5,737 nt of DNA from an uncultured Caulobacteraceae bacterium (GTDB lineage: Bacteria; Pseudomonadota; Alphaproteobacteria; Caulobacterales; Caulobacteraceae): assembly GCA_903884915.1 (NCBI GenBank), contig CAISGS010000096.1, positions 1 to 5,737 of the forward strand, given 5' to 3'. Positions within the stretch are counted from its first letter, which is position 1, and every line of letters starts with the position of its first letter. Positions 5,537 to 5,737 of the stretch are shown one piece after another. Position numbers and translations under genes: made by a program. The notes below the pieces were generated by a model. The model was not told the DNA's origin. It searched no databases and saw only the letters and a program-made list of their open reading frames with translations.

Positions 5537-5737
5537 GATGGGGCGTGCTCATCGGACGGGTGAGGACGCCGGAGGGGGCATCGCAGATCAGCGGGATCGT
5601 GTTGATCACCGCACCGGCCACGCCCAACTGCTCAGCAGAGGTCGCGGTCTGATCGCCTTCCGGCTTTTCCAGATCGATGGTCAGGCTAACATTCGGATTG
5701 CCGGTCACATGGATGCGCCACAGGGGGGGATCCGCCC
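5520..5737 (-). CDS. DapB-fold / 2,4-diaminopentanoate dehydrogenase-like reductase (partial, C-terminal 71 residues)
   Basis: The frame is open from the right edge to TGA at 5522-5520, giving 71 residues of a C-terminus. An apparent GTG start at 5708 is not credible: in-frame coding (PLWRIHV) continues through it to the edge. The segment has PLWRIHVTGNPNV, a DLEKPEG strand, and GVAGAVINTIPLICDAPSGVLT. This matches the end of proteins annotated as dihydrodipicolinate reductase or NAD(P)H-dependent amine dehydrogenase, where a N-x-IP-x-(V/I)C-x-APPG-type segment closes the domain. Such proteins have an N-terminal NAD(P)-binding domain, which lies outside the window, and are usually about 330-370 residues. 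They are not true lysine-pathway DapB. The role in a CoA-ester operon is unknown. Family assignment rests on a short fragment. Confidence 0.72.
   Translation of the reverse strand, partial: ADPPLWRIHVTGNPNVSLTIDLEKPEGDQTATSAEQLGVAGAVINTIPLICDAPSGVLTRPMSTPHQGVDL

Noticed and set aside
5520..5708. A complete 62-residue small protein starting with GTG at 5708
   Set aside because: The frame stays open to the window edge and residues before the GTG (PLWRIHV) belong to the same domain, so this is the end of a longer gene.

Overview
The window is GC-rich (about 60% or slightly more by eye) and densely coding. Gene style, protein families and codon use suggest an alphaproteobacterium; Caulobacterales or Sphingomonadales would fit. 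That placement is inferred from general resemblance, because no marker gene is present.

Layout. (1) Left edge, minus strand: a DUF1295 / steroid 5-alpha-reductase-like membrane protein that runs off the window at base 1. (2) A 119-bp divergent intergenic region (606-724) with a plausible promoter for the gene to its right. (3) A plus-strand classical SDR oxidoreductase (725-1546). (4) Converging on it with only 4 bp between stop codons, a tightly packed minus-strand operon, read right to left: the C-terminal end of a DapB-fold / diaminopentanoate-dehydrogenase-like reductase (entering from the right edge), an MFE-2-type SDR that starts with GTG inside the stop of the previous gene (4-bp overlap), an SCP-x-type thiolase, and a feruloyl-CoA-synthase-like acyl-CoA ligase that starts 2 bp after the thiolase stop.

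Functional reading. The operon encodes a CoA ligase to activate a carboxylic acid, a hydroxyacyl-CoA-dehydrogenase-like SDR and a thiolase. This looks like a peripheral beta-oxidation module for a bulky, cyclic or aryl-substituted acid (side chain of a steroid, terpenoid or phenylpropanoid) rather than ordinary fatty-acid oxidation. The acyl-CoA dehydrogenase and enoyl-CoA hydratase needed for a full cycle are not in the window. The ligase resembles feruloyl-CoA synthase, but the hydratase/aldolase that normally accompanies that enzyme is absent, so the substrate is unknown. The DapB-like reductase is the least expected member.

No tRNA, rRNA, CRISPR array, insertion sequence or phage gene was seen. 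The individual protein families are all known. What may be new is their combination and substrate. I found no clear sign of a wholly undescribed system.
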